DNA of 64,000 nucleotides from assembly GCA_025059205.1 (NCBI GenBank), contig JANXDS010000001.1:202014-266013 (forward strand). Direction: 5' to 3'. The translations under genes were made by a program, and so were the position numbers. Positions 17,340 through 26,664 of this stretch are shown here, one piece after another. The notes below the pieces were generated by a model, which saw only the letters and a program-made list of their open reading frames with translations, did not search any database and was not told the DNA's origin. The DNA is from Aigarchaeota archaeon. GTDB lineage: Archaea; Thermoproteota; Nitrososphaeria_A; Caldarchaeales; Wolframiiraptoraceae. Positions within the stretch are counted from its first letter, which is position 1; each line of letters begins with the position of its first letter.

Positions 17340-18413
17340 ATGACAGGTATGGAACAACAGGTACTAAGCATGCTAAAGGAGTACTCTAGGCTTGTCGAGA
17401 AGGCCATAGAGCGTTATATGCCGAGAAAGTTTACGCAAGAGGAAGCCGTTAGGCTGTTCGGTGTGCCGAGGTTTTCGTACGAGCCCGAGTCGTTGACCAG
17501 AGCAATCTCCGAACCATTCTGGGACCTTATGGATAGAGGTGGAAAAAGGTGGAGACCGGTCTTACTTTTAATAACGTATGAGGCGTTAGGCGGTAAGGCC
17601 GAGGATATAGTGGACATGGCCATAATACCTGAGATAGTCCATAATGGTACGTTAATAGTTGACGACGTAGAAGATAATGGAGATTTTAGACGGGGCAAGG
17701 AATGCATTCATAAAATCTATGGCGTTGACATAGCAGTCAATGTTGGCAATACGATGTATTACCTCCCGCTTTTGGGTTTGCTGAACGATAAAAGAGTACC
17801 TCCTGATAAAATGCTGGCAATCATGCGGTGCTACGTCGAGGAGATGCTCAGGCTGAGTCTAGGTCAAGCTATGGATATTGCTTGGCATAAAGGGCTTGTT
17901 GAAGAAATTACCGAAGAACATTACATGCAGATGTGTGCTTTTAAAACTGGTTCGCTGTCTCGTATGGCTGTCGGTATAGCTGGCATAATGGCAGGCGCAG
18001 ATCACAGGCTTTTAGAAAACTTAAAGGAATTCGCAGAGTCTCTAAGTATAGCTTTCCAGATACAGGACGACATACTAAACATCGTAGGTGATATGACGAA
18101 GTACGGTAAGGAGATAGGTGGTGACATAAAGGAGGGTAAGAGAACGCTGATGGTGATTTACGCGCTGAAACACTTATCAAAAGATGAGGCGAATAGACTC
18201 AAAGAAATACTTTCGTTACACACGAGCGAGCCCAGTCTAATAGAAGAGGCTATCGCCCTGATAAGGAAGAGTGGCGCCATAGAGTATGCGAGCAAAGTCG
18301 CCAGGGAATTGGTTAGCAAGTCTTGGAGTATGCTAGATGCGCTCTTACCAGAGACGCCCGCAAAGAAAAAGCTCAAGGCTTTAGCGGACTTTCTAATCAC
18401 TCGTGAATTCTAA
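17340..18413 (+). CDS. Trans-polyprenyl (geranylgeranyl/farnesyl) diphosphate synthase
   Basis: Chain-elongating prenyltransferase providing C15-C20 or longer isoprenoids for archaeal lipids or quinones. The first aspartate-rich motif is DDVEDNGDFRRG (near residue 104), GGKRWRPVLLL is the IPP-binding Lys/Arg region, and QDDILNIVGD with GGDIKEGKRTL is the second motif. The 357 aa include a family-typical N-terminal extension of ~50 residues. Product length cannot be told safely by eye. The 3' end overlaps the DUF763 gene by 21 bp, tail to tail. Confidence 0.92.
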   Translation: MTGMEQQVLSMLKEYSRLVEKAIERYMPRKFTQEEAVRLFGVPRFSYEPESLTRAISEPFWDLMDRGGKRWRPVLLLITYEALGGKAEDIVDMAIIPEIVHNGTLIVDDVEDNGDFRRGKECIHKIYGVDIAVNVGNTMYYLPLLGLLNDKRVPPDKMLAIMRCYVEEMLRLSLGQAMDIAWHKGLVEEITEEHYMQMCAFKTGSLSRMAVGIAGIMAGADHRLLENLKEFAESLSIAFQIQDDILNIVGDMTKYGKEIGGDIKEGKRTLMVIYALKHLSKDEANRLKEILSLHTSEPSLIEEAIALIRKSGAIEYASKVARELVSKSWSMLDALLPETPAKKKLKALADFLITREF

Positions 18414-19541
18414 AATTGTCATTCGCTCAGCACGTGCTAGCCTTTTGAGAGCCTCGAGTTTTGACTCTCTCTCCAACTCGGCAGCCTCGATCATCTCCTT
18501 TAGGAATCTTGTCGCTTCGTCCATGGTCCTCCTCGATACGGGGTACGGTACACCATCCTTTCCACCCACAGCGAAACTATATTTTACGGGGTCCCTCCAG
18601 TCAATTTCTGCACCGAATATGAGCGTAGCAATGAGGGCTAGTGCTCTAACAGTTGACGGTCCAACTCCCCTTATCTCGATTAACTCTTCGTAATTTCTTG
18701 GTTTGTGTTCGTACAACCTCCTTAGTAAATTCCAGTTTATGCTTTTGGGCATACGAAGGTATGCCGGGATTTTTTCCATCACCATCTTATCGGTTTTCTC
18801 ATCCAACCATTTTGTTAAACTTTCCTGCTTATTGAGAATATTAAACATACGTATCAACTTTGATGGCGATTCACATACAAGGTCAACTGAAACTTTTCTG
18901 GCACCTTCGCACTTTCTTGAAGTCATGTTAAGAACCATGGACGAAATACCGTCGCTGATTATGGAAGAGTGTGGTTCGATGACAAAACTTTTCACGGACT
19001 CACCAAGCCAGTGGTACCTTCTTGCATAGCCCTCTGAAACGTTCATACCCTGCTGGACCACTGCCCAATTTCCTTTTTCACTTACAAATATAGCGTGGTG
19101 GTAAAGTTCATAACCGTCCTGGATAAGCGCGTTGTCAACTTTTGCGGACAATCTACTTGCACGTAACAAATATTCTATCCTTCCCTCATCAAATCCATGC
19201 GAGACGAGTGTTGACTTTAACTCATCGGGTGTCCTTTTACTTTTTGAACCCTTTCCACCAGCGACTACCACACCATGTTTATCGAAGTTTAAGCACTCTC
19301 TAAGAACACCAGTTACTACAGTCGTCAGACCGCTTGAGTGCCAGTCAAAACCGAGTACGCAGCCGAACGACTGGAACCAGAAGGGGTCCGATATCCTTCT
19401 GAGAAACTCTCCAGTATCGTAGCTTTCGACGATAACAGCGACTATGGCGTCTGCAAGCCTTTTCATTTTCTCTATAAGCCAGTTTGGCGCATGGCCAGAA
19501 TGTAACGGTAGTTCGGCGACGCCCGTCCTAACAGATACCAT
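18393..19541 (-). CDS. DUF763 family protein
   Basis: The N-terminus [21 protein letters not shown] and the [17 protein letters not shown] segment are characteristic of DUF763, a family found widely in archaea and scattered bacteria with no established function. A helix-hairpin-helix-like stretch ([22 protein letters not shown], ~300-322) suggests nucleic-acid contact. [16 protein letters not shown] resembles other members. 382 aa. The start ATG at 19541 is divergent from the DUF355 gene. Confidence 0.85.
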   Translation of the reverse strand: MVSVRTGVAELPLHSGHAPNWLIEKMKRLADAIVAVIVESYDTGEFLRRISDPFWFQSFGCVLGFDWHSSGLTTVVTGVLRECLNFDKHGVVVAGGKGSKSKRTPDELKSTLVSHGFDEGRIEYLLRASRLSAKVDNALIQDGYELYHHAIFVSEKGNWAVVQQGMNVSEGYARRYHWLGESVKSFVIEPHSSIISDGISSMVLNMTSRKCEGARKVSVDLVCESPSKLIRMFNILNKQESLTKWLDEKTDKMVMEKIPAYLRMPKSINWNLLRRLYEHKPRNYEELIEIRGVGPSTVRALALIATLIFGAEIDWRDPVKYSFAVGGKDGVPYPVSRRTMDEATRFLKEMIEAAELERESKLEALKRLARAERMTILEFTSD

Positions 19542-19595
19542 CTACAGTGGATTAAAAACTCGGGCGATAATAAATGTAGTGTTGTTCAAGCATTT

Positions 19596-20144
19596 ATGTC
19601 GCGGTTAAAAATGAATGTTTTTATCAAACTACGCGCCCCTAAGTATTCTGGTGAACACAAGTTGAAGATGGAGATAGTAGACATAAAGATACCCGAAGGT
19701 TGTAATGTTATATTTGGTATAACGCATTTTATTAAGAGTGTGGAGGACATTTACGAGGCGATAATGAACTCCGTACCGGGAGCGAAGTTCGGTTTAGCAT
19801 TCGCCGAGGCCAGCGGTCCGTGCCTTATAAGACATGAAGGTACGGATGAAGAGTTAAGGAAGCTTGCTGCCGAAACATTGTTTAGAATCGGATGTGGTCA
19901 TACGTTTTTAGTGTTCATAAAGGACATGTATCCAATAAACGTGCTGAACAGGCTGAAAGAGGTGCCTGAGGTCTGCACGATTCTGGCCGCCACAGCAAAC
20001 CCGCTTCAGGTTATCGTAGTGGAGTCTGCGCAAGGTAGAGGTGTACTCGGCGTGATCGATGGTTATAAATCAAAAGGAATAGAGGGAGAAGAAGACATAA
20101 AGAAGAGGAAGGAATTCTTGAGGAAGATAGGGTACAAATTATAG
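19596..20144 (+). CDS. DUF355 / adenosine-specific kinase family protein
   Basis: The core is [23 protein letters not shown], then [59 protein letters not shown] and a C-terminal [10 protein letters not shown]. These match the small archaeal/bacterial DUF355 family, some of whose members have been called adenosine-specific kinases on structural grounds. The 182-aa length includes ~20 extra N-terminal residues; a start at the ATG of residue 6 is possible. Confidence 0.85.
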   Translation: MSRLKMNVFIKLRAPKYSGEHKLKMEIVDIKIPEGCNVIFGITHFIKSVEDIYEAIMNSVPGAKFGLAFAEASGPCLIRHEGTDEELRKLAAETLFRIGCGHTFLVFIKDMYPINVLNRLKEVPEVCTILAATANPLQVIVVESAQGRGVLGVIDGYKSKGIEGEEDIKKRKEFLRKIGYKL

Positions 20145-20151
20145 CAAACGT

Positions 20152-21510
20152 TCAAAGAGTGCTCTTTGTGAATTCAACCTCAGCGATAAGCGCCCAAGGG
20201 GCATAAACAGGTGTCTCTACCTCCCACCATTCTATCCAGTACCTCTCCGTGCTTAGAGCTGTTATGGAGTTCAGAAGCTTTATCATATTACCGACGAGTC
20301 TGAGACCTTTAAGAGGTTTTTCTATGCTACCGTTCTTTACCATGAAGAGCCCGTCTCTAGGAACCGTGGAGAAATCACCTTCTCTATAGTTTGAATACCT
20401 TAGATACCAGTCGTTTGTTACGTAGATGCCCTTATCAATCCCAGAAATCAACTTCTCGAAACTTTTGTCACCACCATCAACAACCAGATTAAACGGCGTA
20501 GGAACTATTATCCCGGCGTTAGCGGTGCTCGTCGTACCATGCCTTTTCGCCGTCGTGCTATTATGAAGATATGTTTTCAAGGTACCGTTTTCAATGATTA
20601 CGTTCCTTCTGGTTGGTAGTCCTTCATCATCAAAAGGTTCGGCACCATAGGTGTTATACAACGTAGGGTCGTCGATCAACGTGAATCTTTGTGAGGCAAC
20701 CTGCTTCCCTAACACATCAATGAAGAACGACACACCAGTGTCTACATTAAAGGCAGATGCTGCCGAGCCGACTTCGTCAACAATATGAGCAAACGTCATG
20801 GGCCCTAAAATTGTCTCATAACTTCCCGGCTCACCTTCAACCGGGTTTAACGCCATATTTGCTATTTCGCCAGTGATAGAGCCAACTTCTTCCGGCCTAA
20901 ATTCTGAATCGCTAGCCGCAACAGTCGCAAACTGTCCTGTGGCGTTATCTGCTGCGAATGCTCTCACAGAAATAGCAACGGCACTCTTTGTGGAAGATAT
21001 CTCTACATTACCGCTTGTACAAAGTATGGTTTCATTCTTCATAGACCTAAGGGAACCAGCAACCCTTTTAGCACCAGCAGAAATTGCGGAGTTTACTGCA
21101 GCGCTCACATGGTCAACGAGCACTTCAGGTTCCATAGCAACTTTGCCGACTTTCAGAAGACGTTTGTCGTACTTAAACGGACCATTCGGAAGTGGTGCAT
21201 AAACGTCCGAAGGTTGAACGGTCTTAGCGGTAGATATTAATTGTTCAACCGTTCTTTCAATTGAAGCTTGTGAAAGGTCGGTTATTGTGCCTGTAACTCT
21301 TCTTTCTTTAAACGCCACATATATTTCCAATGAAACGTTCTTAAAAGAGTTCGATATGGTGATATCATTGTTCGAAAACCTTATCATAGCCGAATTTGAT
21401 ACGTTTAACTTCGTCGCTACATCGGATGCGCCTAACTTTAGAATCTTTCTAACGAGCTTTCTCGGAAGTTCCCGAATTTCTGAACCAGACGACATACCGA
21501 ATCTCGTCAT
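20152..21510 (-). CDS. PmbA/TldE-like protein of the TldD–TldE family
   Basis: Part of the U62 peptidase-like family. The protein lacks the HExxxH zinc motif of TldD, so it is the TldE/PmbA-like, noncatalytic partner type. Conserved regions: FSNNDITISNSFKN, MALNPVEGEPGSYETILGP, FDDEGLPTRRNVIIENG, LHNSTTAKRHGTTSTANAG, and RDGLFMVKNGSIEKPLKGLRLVGN. I prefer the ATG at 21510, which would sit ~25 nt after a TTTAAAC box; the longer frame from 21546 would abut the divergent gene. No tldD lies nearby in the window. Confidence 0.88.
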   Translation of the reverse strand: MTRFGMSSGSEIRELPRKLVRKILKLGASDVATKLNVSNSAMIRFSNNDITISNSFKNVSLEIYVAFKERRVTGTITDLSQASIERTVEQLISTAKTVQPSDVYAPLPNGPFKYDKRLLKVGKVAMEPEVLVDHVSAAVNSAISAGAKRVAGSLRSMKNETILCTSGNVEISSTKSAVAISVRAFAADNATGQFATVAASDSEFRPEEVGSITGEIANMALNPVEGEPGSYETILGPMTFAHIVDEVGSAASAFNVDTGVSFFIDVLGKQVASQRFTLIDDPTLYNTYGAEPFDDEGLPTRRNVIIENGTLKTYLHNSTTAKRHGTTSTANAGIIVPTPFNLVVDGGDKSFEKLISGIDKGIYVTNDWYLRYSNYREGDFSTVPRDGLFMVKNGSIEKPLKGLRLVGNMIKLLNSITALSTERYWIEWWEVETPVYAPWALIAEVEFTKSTL

Positions 21511-21546
21511 GCTGGACGAGAATAAAAGTTTAAACCTTGAACTCAA

Positions 21547-23220
21547 ATGTTGTATAATAGGATGTACGCAATTCCGGAAGACAGGCTAAATATGCTTGCG
21601 CAAACGGCACTCGAAGCCTCGAGAAGTATCTTTAAGGAAAACACCATATCATGTCTTTGCTTGTATGGTTCGCAAATCTCTGGCTACTCCTCAAAGGGCA
21701 GCGACTTGGATGTGCTATGCATAGTGAAAGATTTCAAGGAAGACATAAAGTACTACTATCTAAGGAATTTTGAACCTACCGTTGCTATATTAGCTGTTGA
21801 CGAAGATGCTATGAGAGGGGACGTAACAAGTGGCTCCCTAGGAGAATTCGTGGCAGGAAGACTTCTGACACCGTTTTATCCTGTTTTGGGTACCGTTCTT
21901 TTAGAAGAGTTTGATAAGACTTACAAGAAGAATGTTGTGTTAGAACTCTGCAATAACTTAATACTAGAGCACAGGATGGCGGCGAGCGAGCTCTTGATAC
22001 GACCCGAGTACTTTCTCTTCGAGAAGTTAAGAAGAAGGGCTCTAATATATCCACCCGCGCGTTATAGTTATTCGAAGATATTTTCTGGCCCCAATAAGAA
22101 GGTGAACGTGGAAATTTGTATGAGAGGATTTCATGCCGCTTTTGCAGATTTGGAATCTGAAGGTTTATTGGTCAAAGATGGTGAGTATTATCGCCTCTCT
22201 AGCAAGTTTATACTCTCTATCCTAAATCAGGCGAATAAATTTGCCAAGAAACTTTACGAGTTCGAAAGGATGTTTAAGATGTATCTTGTGCATGGTTATG
22301 CAGGACGCTTTAATCCACGTATCATAGCGGAAGAACTATACTCAAAAATCAGGAGATCACTATTTTATAAGAATGAAAACGACCTTCCAGATCCGGAGGA
22401 ATACGTATTCATTAAAACTGCGATAAGAGAACAACCATTAAAAGAACGATTCGATATCTTAGATTTTGTCGAACGAGTTTACGATGTAGACAGAAGTCAG
22501 ATATCCATAAAGAAGATAGGCCGAATGCTCAATTCAACTTACGCGGTCACAATTCGCACAAAAGATTCAGAAGAGAAAATATTTGTGAAGAAATACCTCA
22601 ATTGGACGGACCTAAAGTGGGTGGTGGCAAGGATTTGGACTGTAGGTGTAAAAAACTTTTCAGTCGTAGCCGAAGTTAGGTTATCCAATGAGGTTTATTT
22701 TGTCAATAAGCTCGCAGAACTTGGCTTTAACACGGCAGACATATACCACGTAAATTGGAAGAAGAAGATGCTATTCCAGAAATTCATCGAAGGACAAGAC
22801 TTGATGCAGATGTGGACATCAGAAAGTGAACAAAACGTACGGCAGAAAGCCGCATTTATGGTGGGAAGAGAATTGGCAAAAATTCATCAATGCGGCATCA
22901 CGTTAGGTGATTGTAAGCCTGAAAACTTTATAATTTCTAGAGATAAAGTTTACATAACGGATTTAGAACAGGCATCTTTCGACGGTGATAAGGTATGGGA
23001 TTTAACAGAGCTCGTGCTTTACATAGGACATTATCTCGATGTAAATAAATCGGTGGAATATGCTCGCTCGCTTTTGTCTGGATACCTATCCGCCGGTAGC
23101 AAGGACGTTCTGATAGGTATTGTTGACGGTAAGTATGCATCACTTTTAATACCTTGGACGCCTATGTGGGTGCAGAAGAGAGTTCTTAGCGAGGTGGAGG
23201 CAATTCTTCAATCGGAATAA
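21547..23220 (+). CDS. Nucleotidyltransferase fused to kinase-like domain
   Basis: The N-terminus has the minimal nucleotidyltransferase motif YGSQISGYSSKGSDLDVL (Gly41-Ser42, Asp53, Asp55). A middle ~200 residues is alpha-helical, with possible winged-helix content (GFHAAFADLESEGLLVKDGEYYRLSS). The C-terminal ~230 residues resemble Bud32/RIO/WaaP-type kinases: VTIRTKDSEEKIFVKKYL carries the putative ATP-binding lysine, LGDCKPENFII at 453-463 stands for the HGDxxxxN catalytic loop but with Leu replacing His, and YITDLEQ (470-475) for the metal-binding DFG-like site. ATG 21547 or ATG 21562. Substrate unknown. The 3' end overlaps the next gene by 35 bp. Confidence 0.75.
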   Translation: MLYNRMYAIPEDRLNMLAQTALEASRSIFKENTISCLCLYGSQISGYSSKGSDLDVLCIVKDFKEDIKYYYLRNFEPTVAILAVDEDAMRGDVTSGSLGEFVAGRLLTPFYPVLGTVLLEEFDKTYKKNVVLELCNNLILEHRMAASELLIRPEYFLFEKLRRRALIYPPARYSYSKIFSGPNKKVNVEICMRGFHAAFADLESEGLLVKDGEYYRLSSKFILSILNQANKFAKKLYEFERMFKMYLVHGYAGRFNPRIIAEELYSKIRRSLFYKNENDLPDPEEYVFIKTAIREQPLKERFDILDFVERVYDVDRSQISIKKIGRMLNSTYAVTIRTKDSEEKIFVKKYLNWTDLKWVVARIWTVGVKNFSVVAEVRLSNEVYFVNKLAELGFNTADIYHVNWKKKMLFQKFIEGQDLMQMWTSESEQNVRQKAAFMVGRELAKIHQCGITLGDCKPENFIISRDKVYITDLEQASFDGDKVWDLTELVLYIGHYLDVNKSVEYARSLLSGYLSAGSKDVLIGIVDGKYASLLIPWTPMWVQKRVLSEVEAILQSE

Positions 23221-24229
23221 TATACTCTTTATTCATCCCTTCGAATGTACCAATTACTAACCACTTAAAAGAGCGTCCACTTCTCAGATCCGTTGCATAT
23301 TCAACCTTTCCAAAAGCCTCTATATGTGCGCCTTCTTCAAACATTGCGGTGAATGTACCATCAAAACATGCCAACATCTCTACGTCCCTAGCATATTCTT
23401 GTTCCGTCTCCACATCGGATAGCCTGTAAATAACCGGTGTGAAGCAAGATTCTGATGCATCAGAAATCACGGCTCTTATTTTAGCAAGACCTAAGCTACG
23501 GTAAATAACTTCTCCGTAACTTCTACTCACCTCTTCGTCCAATCTAACACCATGAATCGAGAAAGGTGTTCCTTTGTACACGTATTTGTTTTTTAATAAT
23601 CTCGCTAACTTTGACAACATGTCCACCGAGATGGGATATTTTAAGCTTGCTCTTCTAATCCATCCATTCAAATTTGACTCGTCGAGAGGTTTAACACCAC
23701 CAATCGAACGCAGGCTCTGCAATACTTTCCAAAAGTTGTTTTTTCCATACACGATGAGGTCTATGTCCGACTCTAAATGGTGTATCTTTAATAGTATAGA
23801 GCCAGTAATGCCCATGTTTCTTATGTCTACGCCGGAGGCTTCGGTTATTGATTCCACCAATTCCTTAACTTTACTCTCAAGTTTATCTAGATCTTTACCT
23901 TCCAGTATTTCGCGCAATCTATCGTCGCATCTATAGTATTTCGATATTTTGTTAAGTGGAACACAAGACATTTCGGCATCTATCGTCTCATCATAAAAAA
24001 CATATTCTGGTTTATTTTTCTTGAGAAAATTTATCGTGTCGAGCAACTCCTGCATCGAGTAAGTACGTATGGTCCTCATGAAACTTTTTCCTTTTCTCGA
24101 CCATATCCCATCGCCCGGCAAGTATTTCAGATAAGCGACGAGTTTGTCACTGGGATGACTTTCACCTACTATACAGAAGAACCACTCTTCATGTGTCTCA
24201 ACGTAATCTTTGTCCCTGAACTTTCTCAA
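23186..24229 (-). CDS. Archaeal predicted nucleotidyltransferase (COG1665-like), copy 2
   Basis: 347 aa. MGITGSILLKIHHLESDIDLIVYG (Gly-Ser at 143-144, Asp155 and Asp157) is a polymerase-beta-type nucleotidyltransferase signature. The ~135-residue N-terminal domain (FFCIVGESHPSDKLVAYLKYLPGD) and the C-terminal part (RYSGEV... ISDASESCFTPVIYRLSDV) are shared with the neighbouring copy. Start ATG overlaps the stop of the upstream paralogue by 4 nt (ATGA), so they are translationally coupled. No substrate is known to me. Confidence 0.8.
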   Translation of the reverse strand: MRKFRDKDYVETHEEWFFCIVGESHPSDKLVAYLKYLPGDGIWSRKGKSFMRTIRTYSMQELLDTINFLKKNKPEYVFYDETIDAEMSCVPLNKISKYYRCDDRLREILEGKDLDKLESKVKELVESITEASGVDIRNMGITGSILLKIHHLESDIDLIVYGKNNFWKVLQSLRSIGGVKPLDESNLNGWIRRASLKYPISVDMLSKLARLLKNKYVYKGTPFSIHGVRLDEEVSRSYGEVIYRSLGLAKIRAVISDASESCFTPVIYRLSDVETEQEYARDVEMLACFDGTFTAMFEEGAHIEAFGKVEYATDLRSGRSFKWLVIGTFEGMNKEYIIPIEELPPPR

Positions 24230-25203
24230 GAAGGATCAACCATTAAGAAGTCTTTCGGATCGTTCCCAATAAATAATCTTAACTCACCGTCGCTTGATGT
24301 CTCGAGTCTCCCTGAAGCTATGCCAACTTCACCGTCGCGAAGTTGTTCAGAAAATCTACTCCTAAACGAGACGATCGAAGATACGCTCGCTGAAATATCT
24401 GGTCCTTTGATTACGTTGGTTACTTTAACCCTATAATAACAAGGTGTGAAGATCCCTTTCGATGCATCATCCACCTGAAAACGTATTGTGGTTCTGCCGA
24501 TCTCCTTAAAACGGCGCTCTCCGTATTTATCCCAAAATTCTTCTGGAAGGGGGACAAGCTTTAAAGTGTATGGTCTTCCCGTGAATACTCCGTTTGTTAT
24601 TTTTCTCCTTTCGTGCTTCGCCCATATAACGGGTTCTATGCAGGTATCGGATCTTGATTCCAGGACCTTTTCCAGGGCGTTTCCGGAAAGACACTCAGTC
24701 ACTTTATTTTCACGCATGATCTTTAGAGCGTCGTAAACCTTCAGACAATTTTTTACACCATAAACTACAATATCCACATCGGAGGACTCATTATGAAGAC
24801 CCAAAAGTATAGAACCTGTTATGCCAACGAATTCGCTCTTTACACCAGAGTTTTCAACAATTGTGCTCACCATTTTAAGGGCAATGCTTGATATCTTATC
24901 CTCTTTCAAGCGATTCTTCCCGTCGATCGGGTCGTAAACCCGCTTAACTTCTTCCAAAGGTATAAGCGGCACCACCTGACCCAAGTACTCGTCGTATACC
25001 AAAAAATCAGGAAAGTGTCTCTTGAAAAAATCCATTGAGGAGTTAAAGTCACCCAACTTAATGGTAGAGCCTCCTACCCTTGCATACTTTGGGACCGCTA
25101 TTATGCCTTTAGGTGGATGAGATACGCCCTTTACTGCAAATATCGTGCTATCTTTCAACTCGACGTAACTGCCCTCTATTAAGTTTGGTCTTTTAACGTC
25201 CAA
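24226..25203 (-). CDS. Archaeal predicted nucleotidyltransferase (COG1665-like), copy 1
   Basis: 325 aa. GITGSILLGLHNESSDVDIVVYG (Gly-Ser at 130-131, Asp142 and Asp144) is the nucleotidyltransferase core. Shared with its downstream paralogue: the N-terminal FAVKGVSHPPKGIIAVPKYAR / CIVGESHPSDKLVAYLKYL segment, the FLVYDEYLGQVVPLIPLEEVKRVY segment and the C-terminal VDDASKGIFTPCYYRV. Amino-acid identity looks moderate, so the duplication is old. Divergent from srp54. Confidence 0.8.
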   Translation of the reverse strand: MDVKRPNLIEGSYVELKDSTIFAVKGVSHPPKGIIAVPKYARVGGSTIKLGDFNSSMDFFKRHFPDFLVYDEYLGQVVPLIPLEEVKRVYDPIDGKNRLKEDKISSIALKMVSTIVENSGVKSEFVGITGSILLGLHNESSDVDIVVYGVKNCLKVYDALKIMRENKVTECLSGNALEKVLESRSDTCIEPVIWAKHERRKITNGVFTGRPYTLKLVPLPEEFWDKYGERRFKEIGRTTIRFQVDDASKGIFTPCYYRVKVTNVIKGPDISASVSSIVSFRSRFSEQLRDGEVGIASGRLETSSDGELRLFIGNDPKDFLMVDPS

Positions 25204-25257
25204 ATCGCGGTCCTACTGCTATGCGCACTTATTGAGAATAAACCTTTCTTGAGCAAC

Positions 25258-25268
25258 GTTTATTATTA
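25258..25268 (+). promoter_or_regulatory. TATA-box promoter of srp54
   Basis: GTTTATTATTA is centred about 28 nt before the TTG start at 25292, consistent with a leaderless mRNA and supporting that unusual start codon. Confidence 0.55.
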
Positions 25269-25291
25269 GACTCCAGCCTATTATTTCAGCC

Positions 25292-26641
25292 TTGAACCCG
25301 ATAACTTCGCTTGGCGAACTCATAAAGCAGGCCATAAGTAAGTTCATGTCAGCTCCAGGAGTAGATAAGAATGTCATTGAAGAACTCATAAGGGGCATAC
25401 AAAGAGCTCTATTACTTTCGGACGTAAATGTCGAGCTCGTGATGAAACTTTCAGAAAAGATAAGGGATAGGGCACTAAAAGAGAAAGTTCCACCGGGTAT
25501 TTCCAAAAAAGATCAGATCATAAAAATAGTATACGAAGAGCTTGTCTCGCTTATAGGCGAGAAGCCGTATAAGGTTGCCATAGATAAATCCAAACAATAT
25601 ATAATAATGGTCGTCGGCATACAGGGACACGGGAAGACAACCACGGTTGCGAAGTTGGCAAATTATCTTAAGAAATTGGGTTACTCTGTAGGTGTGGTTT
25701 GTGCCGATACGTTTAGAACTGGAGCGTATGAACAACTGAAGCAACTCCTTAACGGAAAAGATATACCCGTATATGGCTTACCTGGGGAACGTGATGCCGT
25801 TACCATAGCTACGAAAGGTGTTGAATATTTGTATAAGCAACAAAAATGCAACGTTATACTGGTTGACACAGCTGGTAGGCACAAAGACCAACAATCGCTA
25901 ATGCGGGAGATGAAAGCATTAGAGGAAAAGATTAAGCCTAACGAGATCATGCTAGTCTTAGACGGAACGATTGGTCAACAAGCTGGTGCACATGCCGAAG
26001 CATTTCACAAAGCAACGCCAATAGGTTCCATAATAGTCACCAAGATGGACACGTCCGCAAAAGGTGGTGGTGCGCTTTCGGCCGTGGCCGCCACCGGAGC
26101 ACAGATAAAGTTTATCGGTACCGGTGAAAAGCTCGAAGATATAGAAGTATTTAACCCGCAAGGATTTATCGGTAGGCTCTTGGGAATAGGTGATATAGAA
26201 GGACTTTTAGAGAGAATAAAGATCGCTGAGTTAGAGTTTAGTAAAGAGAAGCTCAAGAGCTTTACGAGCGGTACCTTTACCCTAGAAGATTTCGTGAAGC
26301 AATTTAAAGAAATGAAAAAATTGGGCCCGTTAAAGAAAATAATAGCTAAGCTACCTCTACCCGGACTTCCCAACCTGCCCGATGAGGAGTTTGAAAGGGT
26401 TGAGGCACAAATCGAAAAATGGTCGGCAATCCTACTTTCTATGACACCTGAGGAAAGGGAGAACCCCCACATCATAGACTCATCAAGGATAAGACGCATA
26501 GCTAGGGGATCAGGTGTGACGGAGAAGGATGTTAAGCACCTCCTCCAACAGTATAATTTATTAAAGAGAGTGATGAAATCTATGAAAAGGTCTCCTTGGA
26601 AGTTACCAAAGCATATGTTCGGCGCAGAATTGGGAGATTGA
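25292..26641 (+). CDS. srp54: Signal recognition particle protein SRP54
   Basis: GTPase that binds SRP RNA and signal sequences for co-translational targeting. The N domain (~1-85: ALLLSDVNVELVMKLSEKIRDRAL), G domain (GIQGHGKTTTVAKLANYL P-loop near 109, DTAGRH, TKMDTSAKGGGALS) and methionine-bearing M domain (~300-440, with SRIRRIARGSGVTEKDVKHLL, the RNA-binding helix-turn-helix) are all present in order. 449 aa is usual for archaea. The TTG start is supported by a TATA box at leaderless spacing. Confidence 0.95.
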   Translation: MNPITSLGELIKQAISKFMSAPGVDKNVIEELIRGIQRALLLSDVNVELVMKLSEKIRDRALKEKVPPGISKKDQIIKIVYEELVSLIGEKPYKVAIDKSKQYIIMVVGIQGHGKTTTVAKLANYLKKLGYSVGVVCADTFRTGAYEQLKQLLNGKDIPVYGLPGERDAVTIATKGVEYLYKQQKCNVILVDTAGRHKDQQSLMREMKALEEKIKPNEIMLVLDGTIGQQAGAHAEAFHKATPIGSIIVTKMDTSAKGGGALSAVAATGAQIKFIGTGEKLEDIEVFNPQGFIGRLLGIGDIEGLLERIKIAELEFSKEKLKSFTSGTFTLEDFVKQFKEMKKLGPLKKIIAKLPLPGLPNLPDEEFERVEAQIEKWSAILLSMTPEERENPHIIDSSRIRRIARGSGVTEKDVKHLLQQYNLLKRVMKSMKRSPWKLPKHMFGAELGD

Positions 26642-26664
26642 ACGCGTAAGGTTGGTGAGTGTAG

